A stretch of DNA of 64,000 bases from Marinobacterium stanieri (GCF_900155945.1 NZ_FTMN01000014.1:1-64000); one strand, 5' to 3'; shown: positions 14,807 through 24,693, counted from the stretch's first letter. The notes: generated by a model from the letters alone, not told the origin. Numbers and translations are program-made.

Positions 14807-15926
14807 CGATATTCCCCTCAATCACGTACTGGCGCATACCCCGGCCGTTAATTTCCAACTCACGCCATCCTTTTGAAGATAGGTGCAATGCGACACCCGA
14901 ACGACTTGCCATTTCCGCAACTATCGGTTTGCCCTGCAGGGTCGCAGGCGTGGCCTCTTTCACCAGCGCAAAGGTCATTTCCATCTCGCCCTTATCATCC
15001 AAACGAACCTGGCGCATCAGAACGGCAGGCATAGCGGCGCTATGCTGCAATACGTCCATCAGCTTCTGAGTCCGTTTCACCTGGGGCGGGACTTCCTGCA
15101 TAAAGAAGCGGCGTTGCTGAAGAAGGTCCAAACGAGCCTGAGAGACTTCAGCTGCACCCAACTGATTGTTCAAAACCGTATATCCCGCTTGAAGGGTGCT
15201 GAGTTTGATCCAGGGCAGCACGGTCCCCATCAGCCAGCCCGTTGCCCCCACAGCCAGAATCGCTGCGAGTGAAAGCATCGGCATCAGTCGCTTTTTTGTA
15301 GGATCCACCAATGGGCGTCGAACAATTGTCCTAACCTCCTGCAGGAGGGAGCCCAAATGCTTCGCTGACTCCACTTGTGGCAAGGGGTCTGCAATGTAAA
15401 TTTCGTCAATTGCACGGTTATTCGACTTCACTTCACCCAGTAGGCCTACCATGCTCTGCATGAACCGTGTTGATTCAAGGAACGGAAGGAATTTCTCAGA
15501 GATGGAAACCAGCTTCCCTTCACGAAACACCAGTACCTGCACCATCGTTTTCTCGGTACCGTCTGTGACTGGTGTACCCGTGACTAGCGCAATCGGATGT
15601 CGCTTGGAGTTGTTTCGCCCCCAACGCAACCAGGTATCGATGGACAAGTGAGCTTTGTAACCTGCACGTTGCCACTCGATCGCATCCTCATGCACCCATA
15701 CACGCACAGCTTCACCGCGTGCCATGACACGATCAGGCTGGCGCACAAAGCTGTCGTCACTGACCGTATCGTTAAGGGTCAGGTGAACCAGCTCCCCGGA
15801 GAGTAGATGGGTCGCCTTACGCTCGCATGATTCCAGCTGATACAGATTGCCTAAAACTGGGCAGCCGGCAACCTTAGGGGTTCGCTCGGCACTGCTATCT
15901 GACTTAGCTTTTTTTCGTTTCAACAT
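14787..15926 (-). CDS. GspL/PilN-like pilus assembly-platform protein
   Basis: A 379-aa bitopic protein. About 215 cytoplasmic residues are followed by a membrane segment (MLSLAAILAVGATGWLMG, about residue 222) and a periplasmic part that starts with a coiled coil. This matches GspL or a fused PilM-PilN, which link the ATPase to the periplasmic alignment complex. The ATG at 15926 has GGAAGACG upstream and is preferred to 15947, which would overlap the preceding gene more. The gene order (platform, ATPase upstream) fits. Not close enough to known type IVb proteins for a specific symbol. Confidence 0.5.
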   Translation of the reverse strand: MLKRKKAKSDSSAERTPKVAGCPVLGNLYQLESCERKATHLLSGELVHLTLNDTVSDDSFVRQPDRVMARGEAVRVWVHEDAIEWQRAGYKAHLSIDTWLRWGRNNSKRHPIALVTGTPVTDGTEKTMVQVLVFREGKLVSISEKFLPFLESTRFMQSMVGLLGEVKSNNRAIDEIYIADPLPQVESAKHLGSLLQEVRTIVRRPLVDPTKKRLMPMLSLAAILAVGATGWLMGTVLPWIKLSTLQAGYTVLNNQLGAAEVSQARLDLLQQRRFFMQEVPPQVKRTQKLMDVLQHSAAMPAVLMRQVRLDDKGEMEMTFALVKEATPATLQGKPIVAEMASRSGVALHLSSKGWRELEINGRGMRQYVIEGNIDDSKSK

Positions 15927-15939
15927 TACCGTCTTCCAG

Positions 15940-16527
15940 TCAGTCAATCTGATTTATCAAGCGATGCCAGTAGTAGGTGGCAAAGACTCTGTCGGCGATC
16001 CGTGTAGGCGGAGCCGGATCCGGGGATCCTGCACCTGCTTTGATCACCTCGATGTTCCAGGGCTGGCGATCAATCCAGACGATGACCTGCTCGCCGTCTG
16101 GATGCTTGAAAATGTCGAACAATGCATCACGCTGGCGCACATGCTGAACACTGGCTTGCAGGGGCTGTGCTTTGGGTACCACGTTGGCTAATGTCAGTGT
16201 GTGTGGAACGTACTGATTGCCTTCCACTAGCATGGCCAGGAGCTTTACCTTCCCAGTCGGAGTTACAACAATCCGATCGATATACCCCCAGACTTGCTGA
16301 TATGGCTGGGTTTCTGGCTGCTCCGGAAATGCTCGCCATGACCAATAAATGGCATCCCGTGCCAGGTAGGTTTTTTCAACCAGAGTGTCGAAACCAAGTA
16401 AGCGGCTGACCTCCGGGGTCACGAGCGTCTTCGCTACAGCACCGATCATCAGCAGGGAAGCCAGCGAGAGAGTGCCAACCCAGATGCGGGGGTGCTCATA
16501 CCTCACTTGATCAAGCCACGCCCTCAT
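15940..16527 (-). CDS. Pilus-operon inner-membrane protein of unknown family
   Basis: A 195-aa protein with one N-terminal membrane segment (WVGTLSLASLLMIGAVAKTL, about residues 16-35) and a periplasmic domain. The ATG overlaps the stop of the preceding gene (ATGA). No signature recognised. Its position between the GspC/PilP-like and GspL-like genes suggests a periplasmic subunit of the pilus machine. Confidence 0.55.
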   Translation of the reverse strand: MRAWLDQVRYEHPRIWVGTLSLASLLMIGAVAKTLVTPEVSRLLGFDTLVEKTYLARDAIYWSWRAFPEQPETQPYQQVWGYIDRIVVTPTGKVKLLAMLVEGNQYVPHTLTLANVVPKAQPLQASVQHVRQRDALFDIFKHPDGEQVIVWIDRQPWNIEVIKAGAGSPDPAPPTRIADRVFATYYWHRLINQID

Positions 16528-17090
16528 CCGCAGTATCCTTTCACGACAGCTTCAGACTCAGGGCCAGCGACGACCACGGAACAGCGCTGAACAGCTTTCA
16601 GTGTTGTTTTGACTGGACCTTCCACTGTGTTAATGAAGACACCTGGCAGTGCCTGCCCTACCTGCACATAGATACCGTTCAGAATCGCGGCATTCGGCAT
16701 GATTGATTGGATCCGAATACTGGCGGCGACAGCCAGCAGAGGATCCGGTTGGATTACAGGTTCAGGTGCCGGCACAGGCTCAGGCGCCGGTGTACTGACC
16801 ACGGGCTTAGGGGCTGGCATTGGCCTAAAAGCTTTATCAATGCTGATCTGTCTTGGCTGGATACCCGGCCCATCCGGATTGACTGCAATCGGGTGCAACG
16901 TAGCAACGTCCGCGTTAAACCGGTTGGCTGAATAGTTCGAGTTTTCGCCCAGAATTGGGACTGTCTGCAGGTGCTCAGTCACCCTGTTTCCCATGCCCCA
17001 AAGAGCAAAATAGGCAACCAGCAAAGCCCCCAGTAACAGCCACTTCCTGTTTTGCGGGGATAATGAATTTACCGCTTCTTTGTACGTCAC
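16524..17090 (-). CDS. pilP: PilP/GspC-like pilus protein
   Basis: A 188-aa protein from a GTG at 17090 with AGGAAAG 6 bases upstream; the ATG at 17159 would lie inside the platform gene. A membrane segment (KWLLLGALLVAYFALWGMG) is followed by a proline-rich linker (PAPEPVPAPEPVIQPDP). The C-terminal beta domain (IRIQSIMPNAAILNGIYVQV, VGQALPG) resembles the GspC/PilP HR domain that contacts the secretin. In IncI thin pili PilP sits near PilQ, which fits. Confidence 0.55.
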   Translation of the reverse strand: MTYKEAVNSLSPQNRKWLLLGALLVAYFALWGMGNRVTEHLQTVPILGENSNYSANRFNADVATLHPIAVNPDGPGIQPRQISIDKAFRPMPAPKPVVSTPAPEPVPAPEPVIQPDPLLAVAASIRIQSIMPNAAILNGIYVQVGQALPGVFINTVEGPVKTTLKAVQRCSVVVAGPESEAVVKGYCG

Positions 17091-17103
17091 AATTCTTTCC
17101 TGA

Positions 17104-18141
17104 TTACAGCTGTTTTTGGACTTCGTGCAGGGTTTGTCCCATCTGGTAGAAGTACGCAAGCAATGGAATCATTAGCAGTGCTGCCGATATCGCCATCGCA
17201 GCGGTGTTAGCCCAGGTCAGCACCCGCTTCATCGAACGCATGCCACCGCGGATCATGCTGTCAGATGCGCGCCGCATCTGAGCATCAACCTCACCTGTTT
17301 CCTCAGCGACGGCAAAAGCGACAGGCAGGTAAAATGGCCAGTCTCTGCGGGGGTCATTAGGTTCAGTTCGCTTTGGATCTGAAGCTGCAGCCATACCGCT
17401 TTCGATCCCTGCTTCCATGAGTTCAACACCGGTATGGAGTGCTTGAGGGAGGGCATAAAGCGAGTGCATCAAGGCCGTTCCGGTACCGATACCAGCTCCG
17501 GTCATCATGGATAGATAGCGTGCAAATAGTCCGAAATAGAGCTGGCGAAGTGCAGGACCGATTAAAGGCAAGCTGCAAGCGGTACCCAGTGCGGCATCGC
17601 GGTTTTGCGGAGATTTGAACCACATTAAAACCAGTGCAATCGCGCCCCCCGTTACCGTGATTACAACAGTGTGATATTCCGAAAGAGCCATTTGCATCCA
17701 CTTAGCAACCTCCAATACCGGGTTAGTCGAGGTGCTTGGGAGATTCTCAGCCAAGGTCGGAATAACAACAGCCATAAAGTACACAAAGGCACCAATACCA
17801 CCGCAAACGATTAGCAGCGGATAGAGAAGTTTTGATGCCATTTCCCGGAGTTGCTTTTGTAGCTGACATGTCTCTTCGATCTGCTCAAAAACATTGGGTA
17901 GCGTTCCCGCAATTTCCCCTGCTTCAATGAGCTTAATCATCTGAGCAGGCCAAAGATCCTGCATGGCAAATGACAGTGGATGGCCCTGACTGATGCTATG
18001 AGCAGCTTCCCGCCAGGCTTCAGCATGACGCGGCTGTAACCACTCCATACGAGTAACAACATCTGACAAGGGGATACCGGCTCGAAGCTGGTCCCCCAAG
18101 AATCCAGCGGCATCTTCCAGTTGGTGAAGTGACATCGTCAT
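17104..18141 (-). CDS. pilR: Type IVb pilus inner-membrane platform protein (GspF family)
   Basis: A 345-aa GspF/PilC-family protein. Three membrane segments are visible: about residues 105-130 (LIVCGGIGAFVYFMAVVIPT), 160-180 (VVITVTGGAIALVLMWF) and the C-terminus (AAMAISAALLMIPLLAYFYQ). Two repeated cytoplasmic helical domains contain the usual G(I/T)G...AL..G motif (IEAGEIAGTLPNVFEQIEET; AVAEETGEVDAQMRRASDSM). It anchors the pilus assembly ATPase. Its ATG overlaps the ATPase stop by 4 bp. Confidence 0.85.
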   Translation of the reverse strand: MTMSLHQLEDAAGFLGDQLRAGIPLSDVVTRMEWLQPRHAEAWREAAHSISQGHPLSFAMQDLWPAQMIKLIEAGEIAGTLPNVFEQIEETCQLQKQLREMASKLLYPLLIVCGGIGAFVYFMAVVIPTLAENLPSTSTNPVLEVAKWMQMALSEYHTVVITVTGGAIALVLMWFKSPQNRDAALGTACSLPLIGPALRQLYFGLFARYLSMMTGAGIGTGTALMHSLYALPQALHTGVELMEAGIESGMAAASDPKRTEPNDPRRDWPFYLPVAFAVAEETGEVDAQMRRASDSMIRGGMRSMKRVLTWANTAAMAISAALLMIPLLAYFYQMGQTLHEVQKQL

Positions 18142-19946
18142 ATCATTACGTCCCCCACTTCAATCTTGCCTTCACGAACCAGTTTCACGGCTTCAGACAA
18201 AAGGGTTGTGTTACGAAACTTCGCCACATCAGTGAACGTCATGTTGGGTGACAACAAGGTGTCTTTTACCCTTCGAGTCACGAGTAGGGGCTCAATTACG
18301 GGGATGCGGCCGGAGAAGCCTCGCTCACAATTTTCACAACCATGTTTGTTGTGCTCACGGACTTTCTCTGGGATTTGAATTTCTTCGCCCATCATGCCCG
18401 CGTAGTAATCCAAGGAGGCTTTTTCTGCCTCTGTTGGTTCTCGCACAGTGCTACATTCGTGGCACAACTGGCGAACCAGGCGCTGGCTAAGAATGAGAGA
18501 AAGAGATTCAACAAGCGTGAACCAGCGATCATGATCAGCAAGGGTCATCAGCTCCTTGACCGCAAGCACTGTGTCATTGGCGTGTAGGGTGGATAGAACC
18601 AAATGACCTGAGGAAGCTGCGCGTACCACTGTATGCGCGGTCTCACGATCACGAATCTCACCTACACCAATAACATCTGGATCATGACGCAGCATGGCTC
18701 GCAAAGTTTTAGCAAAACCACCCTCTTTAACGGAGGTTTGCTCTACACCTTCAAGCCAGCGTTCAACAGGTTGTTCAACCATCAATCGCTTACGACTATC
18801 GCCAAAGATGCGGCGATGAAGCTCCATGATACCGCCCAGCGTGGTCGATTTACCGGTGCCTGTAGGACCGGTTATAAGGATCAAACCCCTTGAAAGCTGG
18901 GTCGCACGTTTGAGTTCGTGAATGACCTCTTGTGGAACCGAGATTTTTTCAAGATCTACAGCACCTAAAACACGGGGAAGCAAACGTAACGAGATAGAAA
19001 TCTTTTCACGTTCGCCAGTAGAAGAGTCCTGCTCCAGGGGGATAAAGCTGGCACGAATAAAGAACTCTCGGTCACTGGCCCGGAACACCATCTGGCCATC
19101 TTCCGGGTCACGCATTTTGGATCGATGCGGGTTGGCGCCGGTTAGCATGGTCAGCTTGTTCAAAACCTGACTATCCATACCGGCTTCAATTCGTTTTCGA
19201 CCAGCTAGCTCTACCAGTTCACCGTCTTTACGAAACAGGATTTGGTATTCACCACGGACAGGGACAAAGGCAATATCGGTAATATCATTGTCTGCTCCCA
19301 TAGTGAGAATGCGAGCAAGCTCTTTTTCGTGCGCTTCTCGCGCCTGATTGACACTCCAAACCTGTAGCGTGTCATCCAATTCTGAATCGTCATCACGCTC
19401 ATGCCGTTCGAGGCGATCACTGATAGAGATTTTGTCGGAAGTCAGTGCTGCTGTTAGGTTGACGCCCTCGTCCTGGGCTAGCTTGTAAAATGGGCACCGG
19501 TTACGTTCATGCCGTCCAAGTTGCTCCCACTTATCGAGTTCATTCAGGTCAGCAAATACCAGGAACGGCTGCTCTGCCGTGGCATCTTCAAGCACAATCG
19601 CATGCAGATCAGTTCCTCGCTTGTAAACGGCATGGTTTCCCAGCGAAGCATGGTCAGTCAGTCCTTCTAGTGTCTGGAAGAATGGCCTGGCCTGCTGGAC
19701 TGCAAGTACCTGTTCCTTGATGCGGCGTACCTTTGGGTAACGCTGAGACAACCGCTCAAGGATTGGGGTATTCGAGGATTCATCAAGCACTGTCAACGCA
19801 TTGCTGGGCAGGTTTGCCATCTCCACAGCGATTTCACCCGACAGCTTTCCAGCATACTTAATGCAGTCTTGCGCATGCTTATGAGCAGTTGGTGGCGCGA
19901 CTTCCTCGCTCCATCCCCACTGCATTAGTAATGTTGCCTCAGACAC
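18138..19946 (-). CDS. pilQ: Type IVb pilus assembly ATPase (GspE/PilB family)
   Basis: A 602-aa secretion ATPase. Walker A GPTGTGKSTT is near residue 361, the Asp box RDRETAHTVVRAASSGH follows, and a Walker B-like DPDVIGVGEIRD lies between. A CxxC...CxxC zinc module (QLCHECSTVREP and HGCENCERGFSGRIP) is at about residues 495-555. It powers pilin polymerisation at the inner membrane. It lies between the minor-pilin-like gene and the platform gene. The IncI name PilQ is used by analogy; it is not the secretin called PilQ elsewhere. Confidence 0.9.
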   Translation of the reverse strand: MSEATLLMQWGWSEEVAPPTAHKHAQDCIKYAGKLSGEIAVEMANLPSNALTVLDESSNTPILERLSQRYPKVRRIKEQVLAVQQARPFFQTLEGLTDHASLGNHAVYKRGTDLHAIVLEDATAEQPFLVFADLNELDKWEQLGRHERNRCPFYKLAQDEGVNLTAALTSDKISISDRLERHERDDDSELDDTLQVWSVNQAREAHEKELARILTMGADNDITDIAFVPVRGEYQILFRKDGELVELAGRKRIEAGMDSQVLNKLTMLTGANPHRSKMRDPEDGQMVFRASDREFFIRASFIPLEQDSSTGEREKISISLRLLPRVLGAVDLEKISVPQEVIHELKRATQLSRGLILITGPTGTGKSTTLGGIMELHRRIFGDSRKRLMVEQPVERWLEGVEQTSVKEGGFAKTLRAMLRHDPDVIGVGEIRDRETAHTVVRAASSGHLVLSTLHANDTVLAVKELMTLADHDRWFTLVESLSLILSQRLVRQLCHECSTVREPTEAEKASLDYYAGMMGEEIQIPEKVREHNKHGCENCERGFSGRIPVIEPLLVTRRVKDTLLSPNMTFTDVAKFRNTTLLSEAVKLVREGKIEVGDVMI

Positions 19947-19956
19947 TCGTAAATCC

Positions 19957-20760
19957 TCAGTTCGGCAAGTCGTAGAACACGGTTGTATAGAATGGGTTGC
20001 CGTCTGCTTTAAGCAGCGGAAGCCTGGCTTGCAGTGCTATACGCGAGTCACTTAACTGTCGATATCGCACTGGGTACCCACCTGCTACCGAAAAGATTTC
20101 ATCGCAGTTCAGGGGTATTCCTTCATAGCTTTTTTCGCCACGGCAATTGTTAGACGCAGACACGCCAACAGCGCTGGCTAAGCTCAGGGTGCCGCCGCCA
20201 TCGTCTGGCCACTCGCCATTGGCTGAGTAATAACGCCCCCATTTATCCAACAAGTTCTCAAGCTGGTGAGTCTGTTGAACCATCCAGGGAGTCATTTGGA
20301 GACGAGGATCGGTTATATGCCATCGCGCACCAGGTGCAGCACACCAATCCACGGCATCGGAAAAGGCGGTATCACCGCACTGGTTATCCGCCAGAAAACT
20401 ATCGGTATCAAAACCATTGCTGGCACCAGACCAGAAGGTCGGGCTAAGACTAAAAATGATTCCGCGCTGGAACTGCCAAACACCGTCATTTATCAGGTTT
20501 GTGACGGCATAGCCGCTCCAGTCGCGATTGCCCGAAGTTCGCAAATGTTCGAAGCCTTCAGTTGCCACTAAGGTGTCAAAGTCTGCAGGTAGTACCGTTG
20601 ACGTTTGACTCCACTGTTCTATCCCCCGGCCAAGACGCTGCGTAACCAATGCCTGGCGCTTCTGATTCCAGGTATTGGTAAGCTCGGCCAGGTCTGCCGC
20701 TCTGTTTTCCAGAGCGACGGCTAACCACGTAAACAGCGCAATCAACAACAGGGACCACAC
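19957..20760 (-). CDS. Pilus-operon membrane-anchored protein, possible minor subunit
   Basis: A 267-aa protein from a GTG at 20760 with AAGGA about 9 bases upstream. It has an N-terminal hydrophobic segment (WSLLLIALFTWLAVALEN) but no G|FTLxE prepilin site. The rest is extracytoplasmic, Trp- and Asp-rich, with paired cysteines (DNQCGD, WCAAPG, NNCRGE, LNCDEIF). Tightly packed between pilin and ATPase genes. It could be an assembly factor or tip-associated protein. No family recognised. Confidence 0.55.
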   Translation of the reverse strand: MWSLLLIALFTWLAVALENRAADLAELTNTWNQKRQALVTQRLGRGIEQWSQTSTVLPADFDTLVATEGFEHLRTSGNRDWSGYAVTNLINDGVWQFQRGIIFSLSPTFWSGASNGFDTDSFLADNQCGDTAFSDAVDWCAAPGARWHITDPRLQMTPWMVQQTHQLENLLDKWGRYYSANGEWPDDGGGTLSLASAVGVSASNNCRGEKSYEGIPLNCDEIFSVAGGYPVRYRQLSDSRIALQARLPLLKADGNPFYTTVFYDLPN

Positions 20761-20766
20761 GTCTGT

Positions 20767-21402
20767 TTATCCTTGGAAAATCAGAGTGATGTCAGTTGCA
20801 CCTGAAGACGGCGCGGTAAATCGCAGGTTCGGATCAGTGGTGTCTTCAGCAGTCGGGAAGCTTGTCGCATTAGCTGCACCGGTAGCAGAAGACATCTTGT
20901 TATAAAGCGGCAGGGCCACTTCAACCGGAACGCCTGCATAGGTCACTGTCAACGGATCAGTACCACCACCGGCCAGTGTTACCGCGTAGCCAGCCACGTC
21001 ATAAGCACCAGATCCGCCGGTTGCAACTTTGCTCATCGGAATGACACCTGAGTTTTGGTAGCAGCGTTCATTATCAGTGGCCACACCATCGTCACCGACT
21101 TCGCCACGGAAAATGACATTCAGTGCATTACCGCTGTTTGCCGTAGTCAGGAGGGTCGTGCTGGTAATAGTTGAAGAAGTGCCACAGCTTCGGTTTATCT
21201 GATACCAGGCGCTAGATGTTTTCTGTGCCGTTTCAGACAGAACCAAGCCTCTCGCGGTGTGAGTACCAGCACCACCAAGGAATTCAGCACTAAGGGTGGC
21301 CAGGACACCAATCATGATGATGACAATTACCAGCTCAACAAGCGTAAAACCGCTTTGCCGGGATTTTTGCATCATGCTCAGGTTCATGGATGTACGTTTC
21401 AT
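20767..21402 (-). CDS. pilS: Major type IVb prepilin
   Basis: A 211-aa prepilin. An 18-residue basic leader ends RQSG, followed by FTLVELVIVIIMIGVLATLS: a classical prepilin peptidase site with Glu at +5 and a hydrophobic N-terminal helix. The long leader and about 193-residue mature length fit type IVb pilins. Two pairs of cysteines (NRSCGTS, NERCYQN) give the D-loop disulfide. The ATG at 21402 has GGAG upstream; a TTG at 21417 is less likely. Cleavage needs a PilD-type peptidase not seen in this window. Confidence 0.85.
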   Translation of the reverse strand: MKRTSMNLSMMQKSRQSGFTLVELVIVIIMIGVLATLSAEFLGGAGTHTARGLVLSETAQKTSSAWYQINRSCGTSSTITSTTLLTTANSGNALNVIFRGEVGDDGVATDNERCYQNSGVIPMSKVATGGSGAYDVAGYAVTLAGGGTDPLTVTYAGVPVEVALPLYNKMSSATGAANATSFPTAEDTTDPNLRFTAPSSGATDITLIFQG

Positions 21403-21423
21403 TAGGGTCAACTCCAAGGTCGA

Positions 21424-22455
21424 TTACAGTGTGATTACGATGTTGAAGGGGTCGGAGCCGGCTGGATCGAGTCCAAGGCTTACGGCACGGTGCAACCGCA
21501 AGGCTGCATAGAAAACGGGCTCAGTTGATGAGGTGGCCGGTACGTAGTCGCGGCAATACTCGACAATGGCACCCCAGGCTGTGACGCCGTACTCAGCTCG
21601 GCTAAGGCCTAGCCAGGGAAGCACATTGTTTGTGGTCTCAGACAAGTCATACCAACCGTCTCTGCACCCTTGGTTGGTGGCTTCATTTGCACCCGCCAGG
21701 TTATTCGCCCCTGTAGGGAAGGGGTCGGGATAAAAATTGTCAGTAGAGTTAGCAGCTGCTTGAAGGCGGCTGGCATTGTTCCAGTTGGCTAAGGCCGAGC
21801 GTATTTTCTGGATACGTCGATAGGTCTCGGCCATTCGGGCTTTTTGAATGGGTAATGTCGAAATGAATACTGCGCCAAAATCATCACCTGCAGGTTCCCA
21901 AGTGTTGTAGTTGGCAGTCGTCAGAACGGGAGTACTTGCGTCTCCATACCGGGCATTGGTGTTGCAGCCGGTATCAGCCAATGGGCAGGTAGTCTGATAG
22001 ATCACGCCAAAGTCGTATCTCAGCTCTACCAGGTCGCCGGTTTGCATGGCAAAAGGCACTTCCTGAATCATGCTGCTCAACATCTGGTATTTACGGATAC
22101 GCTGAGAGGCGTACCCATCCGTGTTGATTTCGTTAGCTGCGAGCCCTGCCTGACGAAACAACATCATCAGCTGCTCAGATTCACTTCCCACGTCTGGAGT
22201 GGGATCAATCAAGGTGTTGAAGAAGTCATCACCGGTATACGGTGCCGGCAGGCGCCCTTGTGCTGAATTCAGGCGGACATGTTCCATCATTGCACCTGCC
22301 GCGCGCTCCAAGGAAAGCATGGTACGGCTGCGGTACTCCTGACTTTGTGCAGTATTCAGCAGAGATAGACTGGGTGCGATCACTACTGTCAGAACCCCCA
22401 ACAGGAAGATCGACAAAACCAGTTCTAAAAGGGTAAAGCCCTGTTGACGGTTCAT
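21424..22455 (-). CDS. Second prepilin, large (minor pilin or adhesin)
   Basis: A 343-aa prepilin-like protein. A six-residue leader (MNRQQG) is followed by FTLLELVLSIFLLGVLTVV. The mature protein is far longer than a normal pilin and has cysteines (TTCPLADTGCN, NQGCRDGW, EYCRDYV) in a globular C-terminal part. This suits a minor tip pilin comparable in position with TcpB or PilV-type subunits. It lies directly upstream of the major pilin and just after the secretin. Confidence 0.75.
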   Translation of the reverse strand: MNRQQGFTLLELVLSIFLLGVLTVVIAPSLSLLNTAQSQEYRSRTMLSLERAAGAMMEHVRLNSAQGRLPAPYTGDDFFNTLIDPTPDVGSESEQLMMLFRQAGLAANEINTDGYASQRIRKYQMLSSMIQEVPFAMQTGDLVELRYDFGVIYQTTCPLADTGCNTNARYGDASTPVLTTANYNTWEPAGDDFGAVFISTLPIQKARMAETYRRIQKIRSALANWNNASRLQAAANSTDNFYPDPFPTGANNLAGANEATNQGCRDGWYDLSETTNNVLPWLGLSRAEYGVTAWGAIVEYCRDYVPATSSTEPVFYAALRLHRAVSLGLDPAGSDPFNIVITL

Positions 22456-22467
22456 GCCCTACCCCAA

Positions 22468-24225
22468 TCAGTGACGGTTTACTTTGACCTGAAGGGCAAA
22501 GTAATACGTTGTCGTTGTTTGGTTATTGGACTTAACCCCGAAGATGCCCCCCATCGGACCTGACTTGCCGGGGATACCAGACTCGTTCAGACGGTCGGTA
22601 GTCTCCTGATGACCGCCCAATACGATCAAGTCACCATCGCGCAGCAGCACTTCTGAAACCTGTCGGTATTGGGTCTCAATCGGTACTTCTGTTTCCTGAA
22701 CGTAGACACCACCGGTAGTGGTATTGAGCGCCTGTTTGAAGTTTTGGGTACCTGTTTCCAGAGTCTGATCCAGCGCGATCTGAGCACGGATCAAGCCTGT
22801 TTCGACGTCATAACGGGGGTTAATGCGAAGATTGGTACCGAACTCAATGGGTACCAGGCTGTTTTGTGTACCTACAGTGCTACCACCTTCCGATGCAGCT
22901 GTAGTCTGGCTGGAAGTCTGATAACGACGAGTCGTTACACGCGAAAATTCACCAGGTACACCGGACGTTGTTGTTAGCATGGGACGCTGCACAACAGACA
23001 CTTTACCCACTGACTGAAGGTAAGCGTTGAACAGCTGAAGGCTATCGTTGAGACCGGTAACACCAAACACTGTGTCAGCGATAGCACCAGGTGCAGCGAT
23101 ATTCGGTAAACCATTACCGGATGTAGGCAGACTGACAGTCAAACCACCCAAAGCGTTGTTTGCCAGAGAGAAGCCCCACTTATCCGCGACCGTTGCGAAC
23201 GCCTGCAGATCAATGCCTTCGCTGTGAGCATCATCGGATGACACCATCACAATTTGCCCTTCAAAGGAGATGTCGGTGTTATACATGTCCTTTACACGCT
23301 CGAAATACTGGTCAAGCGACGCCAAAATCCAATGTGGTGCTTGAACGGTAACGGCGCCCGTCTCCGGGTTAATAGCGAAGTGACCGATTTGCTTCTTGGT
23401 GTACCGGCCATTCTCACCCATACCTTGTGCTTGAACTGCCTGAGCCAGCGGCGGGAGCCCTGGAGCCGGATAAGCTTCACTACCCGCTGCCATAGCTGTT
23501 TTCTGGTCACTTGGCATAACAACCGTCAAACGCGCGCGCATTTCTTTCCGCAAGCTTGCCCAGAAGTCATCTTGTGATTGCACACCGTTATCACCGGAGA
23601 ATTCTGAACTTGAGCCGTCATCAGAATCACTATCGGTACTGCTATCTGAACTGCTGGATTCGGTGTCAAAGTCATCATCACTGATAGAAGATGATGAACT
23701 GCCTGAGTCACTCGTATTGAATGCCGTGGTGCGATTACCCAGATTCAGATACCAAGTGCGAGACGGAAGGGACTTGATAATGACAGTACGCGTGACCGGA
23801 TCTGCTTCGAAGTCAAGATCCAGAGGAGCCAGCATCATTCGCAGCGCTGCATCAGCGGTAGTCGCATTGATGCTAAAGCCGGTATACATGTACTGATCCA
23901 AGGGCAGCGTACTGGTGATATTTATCCCCTGCTCTGCCATCGATCGAACCATTGAAGACAATGGTGTGGGCTCCAGCACTCGTGCACCTTTGTAGCGAAT
24001 TTTTCTCAACCAGGCGCTATCAGCTTCACCTGTTGCTACACGCTTCACTGGAAGATAGTTAGAACGAACCACTTCAACGCGGGAGCGTTTGGTGTAAGGC
24101 TCCATCAAGCGCTGAGAAGCATTCATCTGATCGCGTTCAATACTCTGGCTTTGGGTTTTAATACCACTTTGCATGCAGCCGGCCAGGGACAGCGCAATTA
24201 CGGCAGTTGCTGCTGTACGCATCAT
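22468..24225 (-). CDS. pilN: Type IVb pilus secretin (PilN-like lipoprotein)
   Basis: A 585-aa secretin with a lipoprotein signal (ALSLAGC, Cys about residue 17). The N-terminal periplasmic part includes an STN-like segment (DAALRMMLAPLDLDFEAD). A Ser/Asp linker (SDDDFDTESSSSDSSTDSDS) follows. The secretin core has the usual VPIEFG, VPIETQYRQ and LLRDGDLIVLGG motifs in the last third. It forms the outer-membrane gate for the pilus. The ATG overlaps the stop of the upstream TcpQ-like gene by 4 bp. Confidence 0.85.
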   Translation of the reverse strand: MMRTAATAVIALSLAGCMQSGIKTQSQSIERDQMNASQRLMEPYTKRSRVEVVRSNYLPVKRVATGEADSAWLRKIRYKGARVLEPTPLSSMVRSMAEQGINITSTLPLDQYMYTGFSINATTADAALRMMLAPLDLDFEADPVTRTVIIKSLPSRTWYLNLGNRTTAFNTSDSGSSSSSISDDDFDTESSSSDSSTDSDSDDGSSSEFSGDNGVQSQDDFWASLRKEMRARLTVVMPSDQKTAMAAGSEAYPAPGLPPLAQAVQAQGMGENGRYTKKQIGHFAINPETGAVTVQAPHWILASLDQYFERVKDMYNTDISFEGQIVMVSSDDAHSEGIDLQAFATVADKWGFSLANNALGGLTVSLPTSGNGLPNIAAPGAIADTVFGVTGLNDSLQLFNAYLQSVGKVSVVQRPMLTTTSGVPGEFSRVTTRRYQTSSQTTAASEGGSTVGTQNSLVPIEFGTNLRINPRYDVETGLIRAQIALDQTLETGTQNFKQALNTTTGGVYVQETEVPIETQYRQVSEVLLRDGDLIVLGGHQETTDRLNESGIPGKSGPMGGIFGVKSNNQTTTTYYFALQVKVNRH

Positions 24226-24692
24226 CGGCCCTCTTTTGAAACGATGAGATAAGGAGGCTGCTGATCGGGCAGCAACTGAACGAAGTAAGGGACATCAGGC
24301 GGAAGGGCATCAAACAGCTGTGAAACTGCGTCTACAAACGTCCCTGCACGCACGGTCATAGGACCTTCCGTTACCAGGTCTTCGTTTTCGCCGGCTTTCC
24401 AGTGCATGTGCCAGCCTTCTTGTTGGCTCCACTGGCCCAAACGAGCGCGCAAGCTATCACCCGGCATCATGTGCCATTCACGACCAAGCTTGGCTTCGGT
24501 CTTCGTGCGTGGCATCTCTGCGCTGGGAGCAATATACGGGCGGTCATGGCGTACAAACTGTCCGGACGCACCTGAGCCGCTTTCCCCGGTAGAGAAAAAC
24601 GGCATGCTTTCGATCGATGTGTTACCGGCGCATCCGGCAAGACCAATGGCCATTGAAGCAGCCAGGGCGAGTTTTATCGGAGATGAATTCAT
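24222..24692 (-). CDS. TcpQ/PilL-like lipoprotein
   Basis: A 156-aa lipoprotein (signal ending AIGLAGC). The C-terminal half carries a TcpQ-type domain: WHMMPGDSLRARLGQWSQQE followed by GWHMHWKAGE. TcpQ stabilises and targets the TcpC secretin, and the gene is next to the secretin here. It looks like a paralogue of the lipoprotein encoded immediately upstream, which has the same W-x2-PG-x-SL..L..W pattern. Confidence 0.7.
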   Translation of the reverse strand: MNSSPIKLALAASMAIGLAGCAGNTSIESMPFFSTGESGSGASGQFVRHDRPYIAPSAEMPRTKTEAKLGREWHMMPGDSLRARLGQWSQQEGWHMHWKAGENEDLVTEGPMTVRAGTFVDAVSQLFDALPPDVPYFVQLLPDQQPPYLIVSKEGR

Positions 24693-24693
24693 G